Assembly (NCBI GenBank): GCA_941918925.1
Contig: OW799234.1
Span: 67,389,043 to 67,453,042, forward strand
Direction of reading: 5' to 3'
From: Phyto melanocephala
Lineage: Eukaryota > Arthropoda > Insecta > Diptera > Rhinophoridae
DNA: 64,000 nucleotides
This document shows positions 11,934 to 22,706 of this stretch, piece after piece (position 1 is the first letter of the stretch; every line of letters starts with the position of its first letter). The notes under the pieces were generated by a model that did not search any database, had not been told where the DNA came from, and saw only the letters and a program-made list of their open reading frames with translations. Both the position numbers and the translations under genes were made by a program.

Positions 11934-11964
<31 letters not shown>

Positions 11965-12223
11965 ATAAAAAATTATTTATTTTAACCAATATTTCGCTAC
12001 CAAACAATGGGTAGCTTCTTCATAATATGTAATATGTATACAAATTTTATACAAATTTGTATACATATTACCCTGAAGAAGCTACCCATTGTTTGGTAGC
12101 GAAATATTGGTTAAAATAAATAATTTTTTATAAAAAAAAAAAAAAAAAAACTAAAAAAGTTGATCTCAAGCTTGGAAAAATCATATATAATCAATAAAAA
12201 AGATCAAGAAATTTAGACGATAT
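11901..12223. mobile_element. Palindromic insertion with 13-bp target duplication
   Basis: The 323-bp insert is mostly a hairpin: arms of about 130 bp (11901-12034 and 12061-12190) around a short spacer. It is bounded by direct repeats AATAACACAAAAA (11888-11900 and 12224-12236). The uninterrupted sequence is present once in the other arm of the host mariner, which defines the insertion exactly. A hammerhead-like motif lies in the right arm. Long variable target duplications and inverted pseudo-LTR arrangements are known from Penelope-like elements; assignment to that group is a guess. Confidence 0.6.
12070..12111 (+). ncRNA. Hammerhead-ribozyme-like motif in the palindrome
   Basis: In order: ACC (weak stem I), CTGAAGA (fits core CUGANGA), one extra A, stem II GCTACC with 8-nt loop and GGTAGC, then GAAA, a tiny palindromic ATAT stem III, a U-U cleavage site at 12107-12108, and GGT closing stem I. 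Stem I is only 3 bp before a bulge, so activity is doubtful. The opposite arm has the core's first C changed to A. Confidence 0.3.
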
Positions 12224-12287
12224 AATAACACAAAAAATTAAATTGTAATCAAAAATTTTTTTTTATTCGAAAGATCAATACGTGACA

Positions 12288-12935
12288 TTAACATTTGAAA
12301 ATGATTTCGGGCATATGGGCACCGCGGCTGTTCTTGACGAAGCGCATTCTGGACGTCCAATTTTGGGCCACTTTTTCGAGCACTGCTGGCCGTATGTCAC
12401 GAATAACACGAACAATGCTGGCCTCCAAGGCGTCAATTGTTGCTGGTTTATCAGCATAAACCAGTGACTTCACGTAGCCCCACAGGAAATAATCGAGAGG
12501 TGTCAAATCGCACGACCTTGGAGGCCAATTGACAGGTCTATTTCTCGAAATCAACTTATCGCCAAATTTTGATTTCAATAAGTCGATGGTTGCGTTCGCC
12601 GTATGGCACGTAGCGCCATCCTGTTGAAACCACATCTCCTCCGGATCAATGTCATCCTTATTTTCAAACAAAAAATCATTGATCATGGTGCGGTAACGAT
12701 CTCCATTGACCGTAACGCGAGCTCCGGCCTCATTTTTGAAGAAATAAGGTCCGATGATGCCACCAGCGTGAAAACCGCACCAAACGGTGCATTTTTCTGG
12801 ATGTAATGGAGTCTGTAGGGTCTCTTGTGGATTGGTCTCGCTCCATATGCGGCAATTTTGCTTATTAACAAACCCGTTAAGCCAAAAATGCTCCTCATCG
12901 CTGAACACAATTTTGCGATAAAATTGGACGTCCAG
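12288..12935 (-). pseudogene. mariner-family transposase, catalytic part only
   Basis: The frame encodes most of a mariner-like DDE/D catalytic domain: IVFSDEEHFWLNGFVNKQNC (first Asp), MWFQQDGATCHTA (second Asp), SCDLTPLDYFLWGYVKS (third Asp), then the family C-terminus NWTSRMRFVKNSRGAHMPEI. By my count 36 residues separate the second and third aspartates. The open frame extends upstream to 12989, but those codons are antisense of the duplicated C-terminus and are an artefact. The N-terminal helix-turn-helix half is missing, so no active enzyme is expected although the frame is unbroken. Confidence 0.85.
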
Positions 12936-14019
12936 AATGCGCTTCGTCAAGAACAGCCGCGGTGCCCATATGCCCGAAATCATTTTCAAATGTTAATGTC
13001 ACGTATTGATCTTTCGAATAAAAAAAAATTTTGATTACAATTTAATTTTTTGTGTTATTTTTTACAATTTCAAGTTCTATCGGGCTTAAAAAAACACCCT
13101 TTATATGTATGTAATTGCATTGCGTTTTGCATTGGAAACCAGCAACAAAAATACTTTTATTTCTGAATATGAGTAAATGTAAAAAGTAACGCAGAAAAAC
13201 AATTGTTAAGCCCTTTGTTTATTACTTTTGTTTTAATTTTTTTATAAAACCTGCACTTCGCAAAGCAATAATAATATTTAATAATTAGAAAATGGATCAA
13301 AGAAAAATAACATTTTCGAACTCTAAGGTGTTTGAAATGTGGATAGCCGCTTCTAAAAATGAACGTTTTCATAAATTATGTTCGACAATATTTGATCAAA
13401 TAAATATTTCTGACGTTGAATCTGATTCTGATGAATAGTAGAGTAGAAGTTTGGTTTAACTCATAAATGTGCGACTTATTTATTATGAAATTGAATGAGC
13501 AGTCCTATTTTTACTTTAATTCCTTATTTTTTGTTGAAATTGAGTAATAAGAATTTAAACAAGTTTTTTCAATTCTGTTTTTTCTATTGTGTTACAAAAG
13601 TTAATAAAATTTTCAATTGTTGATAATTTATTTTGTTGCTTTTTTTTGGCTTTCTTGATCTCCCTCCTCTCAGTATTTTGTGTTCTAGCCCTGTACTATC
13701 ACCTTCATTCGGCGAATCATCTATAACATCACAATTCATTGGAAAAATATCGAAAATAAAGTAAAGAAGTAATTCTTACCTCATTGGCCCCTTAAAATAG
13801 GCCCTAAGGCTCTCAAGGACCCCTTGGGAGGTCTTAGCGGTCCTTGATCCTGTCAAAATTTTTCATGGACCCATTTTACACCAAATCCATCTATTTTAAA
13901 TTTAAAAATAATTTTTCCCGGCTAACTTGTATGGGGTAGCTCACTGTGCGGCGTGCAGTGAGGCCTACCACAGGGAACGTAACAGTTAATTAATTTTTGT
14001 TATTCTTCAGAACCATTGC

Positions 14020-14655
14020 AAGGTAGAAACACGTTTTGTCACATAGTGGCGACATATATGTTAAGATGATTTAGAAGTAGTTTCGCCATGAGCTATAAAC
14101 CTATAAATGAAATCTGGTCATAGAGGAAAATAAGAAGCTAAAAATTATGACTTTTTTTATGGGCGTGCACTGCACACTTTTCTAATCACGAAACTGTATT
14201 GTCATGACATCGCAATATATGTGCAAGGTTTCAGAAAAATCGGTGAAGTTCAAGTAACTGAAAGTTATAACTTATTTATTATGGGCGTGGCACTGCCCAC
14301 TTTTCTAATCACGAAATTGTATAATCATAAGAGTTCAATATGCGTGTGCCATAGTTCAAGAAGTTAAAAATTATAACTTTTTGTTATGGGCGTGGCACAC
14401 TTTTCTAGTCATGAAACTTTATAGTCGTAACAGCTCAATATGTGAGCAAAGTTTCAGAAAAATCGGTGAAGTTTAAATAGCTGAAAATGATAACTAATTC
14501 TTTATGGGCGTGGCCCCACTCACTTTTTGCCACCCATAAACACTCAAAGGAATGTGTACAACAACTTGCAACGTTTGAGTCTGATCGGTTTTACAGTTTC
14601 GGAGTCTATAGCTAACACACACACACACACAGAGTTTCACTTTTAAATATATAGA
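14020..14655 (+). repeat. Repeat with about 3.5 tandem units of 107-120 bp
   Basis: Units starting 'atgggcgtggcac' begin near 14159, 14280, 14387 and 14504. Each contains 'cacttttctaatcacgaaac' and most contain 'gtttcagaaaaatcggtgaag'. The block ends in a short CA tract and 'cacttttaaatatatagatt', a 3'-end-like terminus. It shares the GGGCGTG words of family A but is a distinct repeat. Class unknown. Confidence 0.6.
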
Positions 14656-14689
14656 TTAGAAATGAAATAAATCAGAGATTGATTTTTTA

Positions 14690-14905
14690 GTCTATTCGAA
14701 AGATAATCTTCCGGCATTATATTTAAATATGACTTCTGGCATATGACCGCCACTGCTGGCTCGGATGTAATCTACTCTAGAGATCCAATCTTTGTTTACT
14801 TTTCCAATATTTGTAGCCTTCTATCAGCAATAACGCATAGAATGTTGTCATCTAAGTGGTCTGTCGCCTTGGGCTAATAGTCAAGCGGCGTTAGCGGCCA
14901 AGTCA
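14690..14905 (-). pseudogene. mariner transposase C-terminal fragment
   Basis: The sequence from 'attcgaaagataatc' resembles the element at 47339-48150 over the transposase C-terminal coding region and adjoining 3' end, with many changes. It is a short relic without identifiable ends. Confidence 0.55.
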
Positions 14906-15609
14906 CGGGTACGAAACGTGAAACTATGCGGATACCAAACGTTTGTAAACTAAATTACCAAAAAATGTTAGCAGTAAGCAAGATTGGTATCAGTGTACCT
15001 GTATTCTTTTAGAAAAAAAATTATTTAAAAATTGTAAAAATTCATCAAAAAATCACCATTCAAAGAAAAAAATTATTTTCTATCCAAAATAAGAAGGGTT
15101 GATCCCTTTACGCCAAAGTTACAACAAACAATTTAAAACGCCGAAAAATCGAATACTATCCAAAAGAAAGTAACCCATCAACTCATATTTTGGAAAAAAA
15201 AGAGAAAAGAACATATAAACGGACACCGTGCAAAAACTCTAGATTGCCTTCGGAGGTTATTGGCTGAATTATCGAAAAAAAAAAATTGGAATGCAAATCA
15301 CTGTGTGTATATTTTCTCATCCTGTATTTAATAAATAATAGTAGAAGCAAATTCAAACCAAAACGAATTTGGAATTTTAAATATTTGTTTCCTTGTTAGT
15401 TAAAAGGCACCACCATTCGGCTTAATTTATTTATGAATTTATTTAATACATTTTTCATTTGCATACATATTTGTTCAGATTATATAAATAACTCGTGGAA
15501 AATAAATAATAGAGAGATGTACAATTCAAAAAATAACAAGAAAAATAGAATATTATTATTTAAATCAGCGATCAATTATTTTAACGCAAATACCATATCA
15601 GCGACAGTA
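14906..15609. other. AT-rich non-coding stretch
   Basis: No repeats with definable ends and no coding signature were seen. Confidence 0.4.
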
Positions 15610-15934
15610 TGACATCAGAATTTTACTCTATAAAGGAATGATTCGTTGCTCAGTCCATTGTCACAATATGACATTTGCCTCAAACTGGTAGAACACGTTT
15701 AATTCGCAATGCGAAAAATATTGAATGAATAAAGGAAAGCAATACTGAAACATCAGAAACAACTATCAGAAGTTGTTCTACTCAGCTAGTAATGGCTCGT
15801 ACGTTACCACAGTTCATTGAAAAAAAATATTTATTGTTATTCCCATAAAAGTTGCAATTGGTGCATAAACTCAAAAACCCTGCAGATCGTGCCCAATGTC
15901 TAAATTTTATATATAAATTTAATAAACTTTATTG

Positions 15935-16412
15935 CAGTGAAGATACTCGGTTTTAATTGGAGTACGATGAGCTGGATCACTGCGTTGATTACAGGACATG
16001 GGAACTTCTAATATCATCTGAAGAGGGTGCAGATCGTGGACGATGATATTTGTAGAATATGCCTGCAGGATGCCGACATGGCAGCGCATGTAGTATGCGA
16101 GTGTCCGGCGAAGACGAGCGGAAGATTAAGGATCACAGGCAAGCACACATTAATTGTAAGTGCGATGGGGGACCTTAGTCTGAGGGAGATGCTGGCGATT
16201 ACAAAGGACTGTGCGATGAGGATTTTCGACAATCACCAGTCGGCAATGTGAAATCGTTTTTCTAGTCCAGAGCAAATGCCGGTTGTGGCGCAGGACTCAG
16301 TGATTGAAGGTATACTGATCGGTGGACTCGAAATAACTGAGCAGCGAAGGGGGTCGAAAAGGGACCCGTGATAGTAGTGGTCTGCTTCGATATTCCCCCT
16401 ACATGTGTATAT
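15935..16412 (+). mobile_element. 5'-truncated LINE insertion (C-terminal zinc-finger end)
   Basis: The 478-bp insert is flanked by a perfect 12-bp duplication TAAACTTTATTG (15923-15934 and 16413-16424), and removing it restores the mariner frame across the junction. Its frame at 16027-16251 reads ICRICLQDADMAAHVVCECP, the Cys-Cys-His-Cys pattern that closes the ORF2 protein of RNase H-bearing LINEs (I/LOA/R1 groups). No catalytic domain is present. Confidence 0.85.
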
Positions 16413-17010
16413 TAAACTTTATTGAAAATCCGATAATTAGTGATGAAGCTCATTTTCATTTAAATGGCTTTTCTTTTAAACAGAACTTAAGACTGTGATG
16501 TTCTAAAAATCAAGTAAACATTCATTGATGCCAATTGTACTGCATTAGTTGCACAGTATGGTTTTACATTACGACTGAAAATATCATTTGTCCCTGCTTC
16601 TTCGAAAATGACAATGACAGTACTATAATCGTAAACGGTGAGCAGTATTGGTTCATGGTAAAACATTTTTACGTCCTGCTCTTGAAAACCGACCTAAGAT
16701 GTGATTGCAGCAGAATGCAGCAACTGCATAATCTGCTTGGGACACAATAGCACTTTTAAGTCAATAGTATCCAGAAGTTCGGAAATTAATTAACCACCCG
16801 ACTGTTTTTTTGTGTGGTTATTTGAATGAGCGAAGAAATGTGCATAATCTAGAGAAAATCCTTGTAGTCAAGGCAACGATTGCAGTTGAAATTCAAGCGC
16901 TACAGCCCCAATTATTGAAAGATGTTATGTAAGATGCTCTAAAAAATGACTCTCAATGTAAAATTAAAAATGGGGATCATTTAAATGACACTAATTTTCA
17001 TACTTAGTGT

Positions 17011-17884
17011 TCCGTCCAGGAGGGATTGGAATGGGGGTTACCTTTTGGAGAGCTTTGACACTTGGATCTATACTGACGGTTCTAGGATAGAATATGGTGT
17101 TGGATCCGGTGTCTTCTCTGATGGACCGGAGATTGAGCTCTCTTTCCGCCTTCCGGATGACTGCAGCGTATTTCAGGCGGAAATACTTGCTATCAGGGAG
17201 GCATATTAGATACTGAATGACAGGAATATCCACGGGAGTATTGGTATTTTTGTCGACAGTCAGGCGGCACTCTTGTCACTCAGGTCATACATTACTACGT
17301 CTAATCTAGTTGGTCAATGTAGAAGGGAACTGTCAAGGCTTGGTCAACGGGCTGACGTTACTCTAGTTTGTTTTCCCGCGCATAAGGGCCACTATGGTAA
17401 CGAGCGGGCTGATGGATAGCCAAGAGATGATCTGCTTCGGATATCTCTATTACAAGTGCAGCTGCAATCCCGTTAGAGACTATTAAAAGCAGAATCTCCA
17501 GACACTTCCTCCGGAAGGCCGATGACAGGTGGCGTGGGCAGAGTACGTGTAAGGTGGCACGGCTTACGTGGCTCTCTTTTGATGCAAGGCGTACATTGCA
17601 ACTTACTTGTCGAAGTCGGAGGGACATATCGAGATTGCTGGCGGTATTGACGGGTCACTGGATGTTAGGTACAGGATAGCCTCTCTGCGATATCTGAAGT
17701 TAGACTGAACTATCTACTGAGATACCTCACGGCCACGGGGTGGATCTAGTATCTTAAGTACTCTTGGATTTATTCTGAGATACATTGGAGCTGACGAGTG
17801 ATGTGGTCCTGTCAAAACGGAGTCATACAGACTCTACTTGACTGTTTGCGTGCAGCGAACTACCACGGTAACCAACCAACCAAC
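17011..17884 (+). mobile_element. 5'-truncated LINE insertion with RNase H domain
   Basis: The 874-bp insert lies between perfect 12-bp duplications CATACTTAGTGT (16999-17010 and 17885-17896) and ends in an (AACC)n tail. It starts inside ORF2: a LINE-type RNase H with WIYTDGSRIEYGVGSGVF, FQAEILAIREAY, FVDSQAALLSLRS and a decayed PAHKGHYGNERADG, then LLAVLTGHWMLGTG. Stops interrupt it and the final zinc finger appears deleted. It differs in sequence and tail from the neighbouring insertion, so it is probably a second family or subfamily. Confidence 0.85.
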
Positions 17885-18005
17885 CATACTTAGTGTAAGA
17901 AATTGTAAATCTTATAATCTGAAAAGAAAATAATAATTAAAAAATATATAAACGAAACAACTTTTATATTTTTTTAAGCTCAATGATAGCTTTTAGCTCA
18001 CCCTA

Positions 18006-18869
18006 TATATAAATAGTTTCTTTAATTTTCTGCACATATTTATAGAACTTATGGCATGATAGAGGAAATTAAAAAAAATACCTGCAACTAAGTAAGACAT
18101 TATACTTTAATAATTCTTAAATATTTTCGTCCTTAATTACATCAGTATTATTATCCTTACATTTTAGACAACATTAAATTATCATAATCTCGTTCTCCAA
18201 GGGGTGATTAATATTTTCTTAATGCCTTTCAACTAATGGCCATTCTATGGAAGTCATAATCATAAAAATATTTAGCAACAGCAACAAAAGCGGTAAGACC
18301 AACAACAAACAAACAAAAAAATTAAACAGATAAAAACATATAACAACTAAAAGTTAATGATTTTGTTATTTTAAGTATTTCATATATTTCTGTTGCTTTC
18401 GGCAATAACTCAAAACAGAAAAAAATGATGATTTTTTAATAGACCACCAACACGTTCTGTGATTATTTAACTTTTGAAATAAAACAAAATCAGCAGGATG
18501 AGATTTATTGAGTTTAAAAAAAGGCAACTTTAATATAAATTCATACTTTGGACTTTATTTGTTGCTCTGGTTACCTTTTATTATTAAAAACTTTGTGATT
18601 ATCTTAGAACCACAAGTTGTTAATTGTGTTATTTGTGTGCTGTTAAAAGTTTTGTTAATTTAAAAAGTTAATTACTTTTTATTCAAGGTTTAATTGTTAA
18701 TTTCTATTTTAAGTTTATGTTGCATTTCTAATATATTTTTAATATTTTTTTGTAAGTGTTTTTTACATCTACATGTATCTAATAAGTGTCCTCTTCAAAG
18801 TATGGATGTTTTGTTAAATAATTTTACCGAAAAAAATAAATTTTTAAGTATTGTTTGTTAAATAAAATA
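18006..18869. other. AT-rich non-coding stretch
   Basis: No gene, terminal repeats or tandem structure recognised. Confidence 0.4.
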
Positions 18870-18990
18870 CTTAAGAGCGCTATATTCGCTATATATATTG
18901 TGCCGAGTTTTTGATACCCACCACCAAAAAATCATTTATTTTGTTAATTGTAATTCTTATGAATACCATATAAAAACATTTTGTATGTGA
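18870..18990 (-). repeat. Family A 3' end fragment, decayed
   Basis: Read on the minus strand it has GGTGGTGGGTATC, a broken hairpin and the terminal GCGCTCTTAAG. It abuts the piggyBac-like element to the right. Confidence 0.6.
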
Positions 18991-19009
18991 ATGAACATTA
19001 CATTTTATA

Positions 19010-20362
19010 CAAGTAAAAATAGTGTGTTTTTTGCATAATTTGCAGCGGCGATATTTGTTTTCACCAATTTTAGTTTGGGAGGCTATCTAGATCCTTATTT
19101 AAATCGTCATCCTCCTCATTATCGTATCTAAATAACTTTATTGTGACGGAAATCAATTTGTGACAAAGGATTTGTCTTTTAGATTTTTTCAACAAACAGT
19201 ACATTTTTCACGCATTGACCATTGCGTTACCAAGAGCATTAGTCCATTTTGGCCACCATCATTTCTTTCCTTTAATACATATGCGATAATTGGCCACGGC
19301 ATTATCATGAAGGTCATGAAGGTTGCGAAATAGTAATAATTTTCTTTTGCTTTCGACAACATCTTTTAATATTGATCATTGGTTCAACTGTGGAGTTATT
19401 AGTAATAACATTGACAACTAAATTGTCATTCCAGCGCACTAACAACATTTCCTGTTAACTATCGAACTATAGAACCTTCAACGAGATGCTTGCTGTTATA
19501 TTTTCTCGCATAGTACCAGTTGCATAAAATTTGCGCTCATTTAACAGACACATAAAATGATAAGAGAGAAAAAAGTTATCAAAAAAACGATATGGAAATC
19601 GGGATCAGAAACGTTAGCTAGCAAATCTAAAACAGTAAAATAAGTACTCACTTTTCGAACACAAGCACCATGACTTAAATCCAAAACGGATTGGTTCTCC
19701 CTTTATAAACATTTTACAGGAGTGTCGCCCAAAGTATGGAATCATCTGTTCATCAATTGAAATGGTGTGGCTGAAAACTCCAAGCTGCATATACTTTTTA
19801 TTTAGAGCATCAACAAGTGGACGAACGATCTGATGTATCTAAGCTATTATCATCTGCCAGATGCAAATACCTTTTAATTGTTCTAAAGCGTTTGTGGCTC
19901 GTCGCCTGTTTGACCATTAAAACCCTCTTGTCGGGATGAGTAGCAGATTTAAAGTTTAAAAACAAAAATGTTCTTACATGAAAAAATAACAAAATGAAAG
20001 AAAATATTACTTAAAAATAACCAAAGCATACGGTAAGGCTTCTGGCCAGTGGTTGATTTTTCTACCAACAAAAAGTATAGGCATTTATAGGCAAGAAAAC
20101 TTTTAATTTTTAAATTGATTTCCTTCGATTAATTTAATTATTTCTTTTGTGTTTTCCAAGACAAAAATAACAAATTTACTTTTTATTTTATTTTGCCTTT
20201 TTGTATAATTTTAAAATAGTACTAAAAAATTACTTTCTTTAATTCCCTTTTTAATATATATTTTCAAGTATTTGGAATTAGATTAAAAAAATTAAAATAA
20301 ACTCTGGAGATGTGCGCTTATAAATTTACTGGTCGAAAAATCGACCGGTGGCATATAATGGG
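19010..20362 (-). mobile_element. Second piggyBac-like transposon, decayed
   Basis: On the minus strand the left end begins CCCATTATATGCCACCGG directly after TTAA (20363-20366), followed by the palindromic CGGTCGATTTTTCGACC. The body encodes a broken piggyBac transposase. The other end, near 19010, could not be fixed. It is a different family from the copy at 1997-3795. Confidence 0.75.
19160..19995 (-). pseudogene. piggyBac transposase pseudogene
   Basis: The minus-strand translation gives RTIKRYLHLADDNSLDTSD, then after a frameshift LNKKYMQLGVFSHTISIDEQ and MIPYFGRHSCKMFIKG, FGFKSW, then decayed pieces of the second half including LDLLANVSDPDFHIVF and a NYRICIKGKK remnant. The ISIDEQ aspartate of the catalytic triad is visible. 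Multiple stops and shifts. Confidence 0.8.
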
Positions 20363-20366
20363 TTAA

Positions 20367-20730
20367 AAAATGTTTTGCAAAAAGATCCGGTGAACTGTGT
20401 ATTACCAATTCAAAACAATATTTTTATCTACATTAAATGCAACATAGCTATACGGTGCGCAAATGGTTTTCGGGCTCGCAAACAAGTGACATATCTGTGG
20501 CAAAACGGAAAAAATGCTTAATTCGACATAAGCTAAAATTGAGATATTCACATTATTGCTTTTTTTTTAAATTTAAAACTATATCCTGGCAAACCTCCAA
20601 CTAAGTATTTTGGACAACTTAGCAGGATGTTGTAGCTTAAAAACCTTATTACGTATATCTTTTCAAAGAACAATATCATTAGGATTAATTATTTATTTTA
20701 ACTTATAATTCAGCTTTATATACGAAAATA
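20367..20730. other. AT-rich non-coding stretch
   Basis: Nothing recognised apart from a T-run at about 20560. Confidence 0.4.
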
Positions 20731-20733
20731 AAT

Positions 20734-20980
20734 CTGTGGCTTGCAGCTAAAAGGGCCAGTGTCATTTTTTTGCTCTTTTAAGTCAATCATTGCATTAGAT
20801 TTGTTTTCTTGCTCTATTTCATTATGGTGAAACAGCTAAAGTCATACTCAACCCAGAACAGCTTTATAAATAAAATGCTGGCCAATGTCACTATGAAAGC
20901 ATCTATAAAAGTTAAAGTTTAATTCTAATTTTCTCAAAAGTAAATATTTTGACATTGGCCCTTTTAGCTCCAAGCCACAG
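20734..20980. mobile_element. Short MITE-like inverted-repeat element
   Basis: Terminal inverted repeats of about 30 bp start CTGTGGCTTG, then CAGC or GAGC, TAAAAGGGCCA, with 2 mismatches. Length 247 bp. No convincing target duplication, so the superfamily is undetermined. Confidence 0.6.
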
Positions 20981-21349
20981 AAATATGCTCTTTAATTTGT
21001 ATAGTTCAGAATTCATATAATGGTCTTTATTTTAAAGGAAATAAGTGCTCTCCTATTAAAAAATCCTTATTGCCACATACATAATTACCCATGCGCGAAA
21101 CTGGGAAATAGGGAAATTAATACCGCAAACGTTCATCGAATTATCTTGCGATTTAACTATGGTCATTGCAAACGCCAGTCGAGTTGAATTAATGTTAAGC
21201 AGCAGAATAACAACTAATCCTTCATTTAAATGTAAACTGTGAGATGGAAGTCCAGACAAAACCAGGGGATTTTAAAACTTTATGTGATAGTTGGCTATGC
21301 CATTCTGTTTTGTAATTGTATCAACTCTTCTTGAATAGTCGCATTGAGA

Positions 21350-21895
21350 TCATCAAGATTTTTTCCAAAATGAGGCTGGTAAGGCAGTTACTGTGTATGG
21401 TGTTCGCTATCCTGAGATGATACCGAACTTTTTATGGCTCAAATTGGAAGATATGGATGTGGATGCTATGTGGTAGCAACAGGATGGTGTCACTTTCCAC
21501 ACAGCTAACGAAACAATCGCTCTTTTGCGCGCCAAATTCAATGTCCGTGTTATCTCACGTGGTGGCGATGTCAATTGGTCGCTAAGACCATGTGATTTGA
21601 CACCGTTGGACTTCTTTCTTTGGGATGTATAGAAGAGGGTGTACATCGATAAGCCAGCAACAATTCAAGAGCTAACGGATTAGATAATTCAACAGATTAA
21701 CGGCATAGAACCTCAATTGCGCCTTAGCGTCATTGAAAATTTGGGCTATCGGATGGAGAAGTGCCGATACTTTATTCCATACATAATTGAACCATAACCA
21801 TACAATCATAATAAATAAAAAGAAATGACAATAATTTCTTAAACAATTTGTGTTTTATTCAAAATCAACATCGGCCCTTTAATTTTAACCACCCT
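21350..21895 (+). mobile_element. mariner relic, catalytic and 3' half
   Basis: Coding remnants read NEAGKAVTVYG, QQDGVTFHTANETIALLRAK, GDVNWSLRPCDLTPLDFFLW and a C-terminus ending YFIPYIIEP, with several stops (one replaces the residue before QQD). The 3' terminal repeat AAGGGTGGTTAAAATT (inverted) meets TA at 21896-21897. It is the parent family of the deletion derivatives at 38354 and 44797, which share this end. Confidence 0.8.
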
Positions 21896-21897
21896 TT

Positions 21898-22706
21898 AAA
21901 TAATATAATTTTTTATAAAAATACAAAAGATCGATCTGTAGTTCAAGATTATAATCGTTATAATACACGATGTTGAAAAGTCAGAAAATTTTCCTCGTTT
22001 TGTACACTTTGACATTTATGCAAACCTAAAAGCGCAACCGAAAAGCGTATTGAAAACTTACGGTTTTTTTTTTAATTCGGATGACATAGTTAAAGATCAG
22101 ATTAAAGCCAAGTAATAAACTCGCTCAAAAATAACCTGATCATGATCATGATCATGATCTTAGGATGTTTAATGCTTGCATTTGCGAGATTAATTTCAAA
22201 AGATGAAATTACTTAAATTTTTAATTAAAGGACATATATTTTCAAATCTTTTTGTAAGTACAAAAATATATGTGCATATATTTCTGTAGTTCCAGTGTGG
22301 TATAGAGGGCCGTATTTACGTTTTCAACATCACTTCCTACCAGATCACTTCCAATGGGCCAGTTTCTTTGTTTTGCAGGTCTACTACTTCTGCTACCTTA
22401 GAAATTTTACGATATTGCATTATTCGCCACGTTGGGTCTCAAAAGAATAAAGCTGATCGACTTCCACTTCCATTTCCTTTCCATTATTTTGACACGAATT
22501 AAATTCTCGTCTGCTCTTGCTCATAATTCCGTGTTTGAGATCATCTTTGGCCATAAATCATTATTATCTTCGGAAGGGACTGGCTTATAAATACCTAAAT
22601 GGCTTGTAGATCGTTTGCTGAATATTCCATGAGTGAGAACTGTAGAAAAGTACGGATTGTGCTTTAAGGGAAAAAAGAAGGTGAAGTTTGGTTTTAAACT
22701 CCGCAT
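21898..22706. other. Non-coding stretch; one unidentified frame
   Basis: The minus-strand frame at 22521-22745 is somewhat richer in polar residues than neighbouring frames and extends leftwards as EFNSCQNNGKEMEVEVDQL. This could be a worn retroelement piece, but I cannot name a domain. A short GATCAT tract lies at 22137-22158. Confidence 0.35.
22137..22158. repeat. Short (GATCAT)n tract
   Basis: About three and a half units of palindromic TGATCA-containing repeat. Confidence 0.8.

Larger units (their letters stand above)
11846..13101 (-). mobile_element. mariner-family element with duplicated inverted ends
   Basis: TA targets flank AAGGGTGTTTTTTTAAGCCC at both ends. The left 195 bp (apart from the insertion 11901-12223) is the exact or near-exact reverse complement of the right 180 bp, including the last codons of the transposase gene. 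The element therefore carries two inverted copies of its 3' end and lacks the normal 5' end and N-terminal helix-turn-helix region. This looks like an aberrant-transposition or inverted-duplication derivative. Confidence 0.85.
11147..13948. mobile_element. Transib-like DNA transposon with RSS-like ends
   Basis: The ends are inverted copies beginning CACAGTGAGCTA and both run into AGCCGG followed by an A-rich nonamer-like stretch. A perfect 5-bp duplication CGGCG flanks the element (11142-11146 and 13949-13953). CACAGTG-type termini with 5-bp CG-rich targets are the hallmarks of Transib, the transposon superfamily related to RAG1 and V(D)J signals. On the left end, CACAGTG is followed by 23 nt and then TAAAAAATC. 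A mariner sits at 11846-13101; without it the element is about 1.5 kb. I could not recognise transposase motifs, so it is probably non-autonomous or heavily decayed. A short open frame at 13291-13437 starting MDQRKITFSNSK and ending in an acidic tail has no identified function. Confidence 0.8.
15610..18005 (+). mobile_element. mariner relic carrying two LINE insertions
   Basis: Translated pieces follow a mariner transposase in order: a helix-turn-helix/linker piece around 15690-15900, IENPIISDEAHFHLNGFSF at about 16420-16480, NDSTIIVNGEQYW near 16610, and CSRMQQLHNLLGTQ near 16740, then a decayed C-terminus. It ends near a mariner-like AGCTCACCC/TA at about 18005. The left end was not located exactly. 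LINE pieces at 15935-16412 and 17011-17884 split it. Confidence 0.65.

Noticed and set aside
12936..12989. N-terminal codons of the mariner frame
   Set aside because: They are the antisense of the duplicated transposase C-terminus, not real protein sequence.
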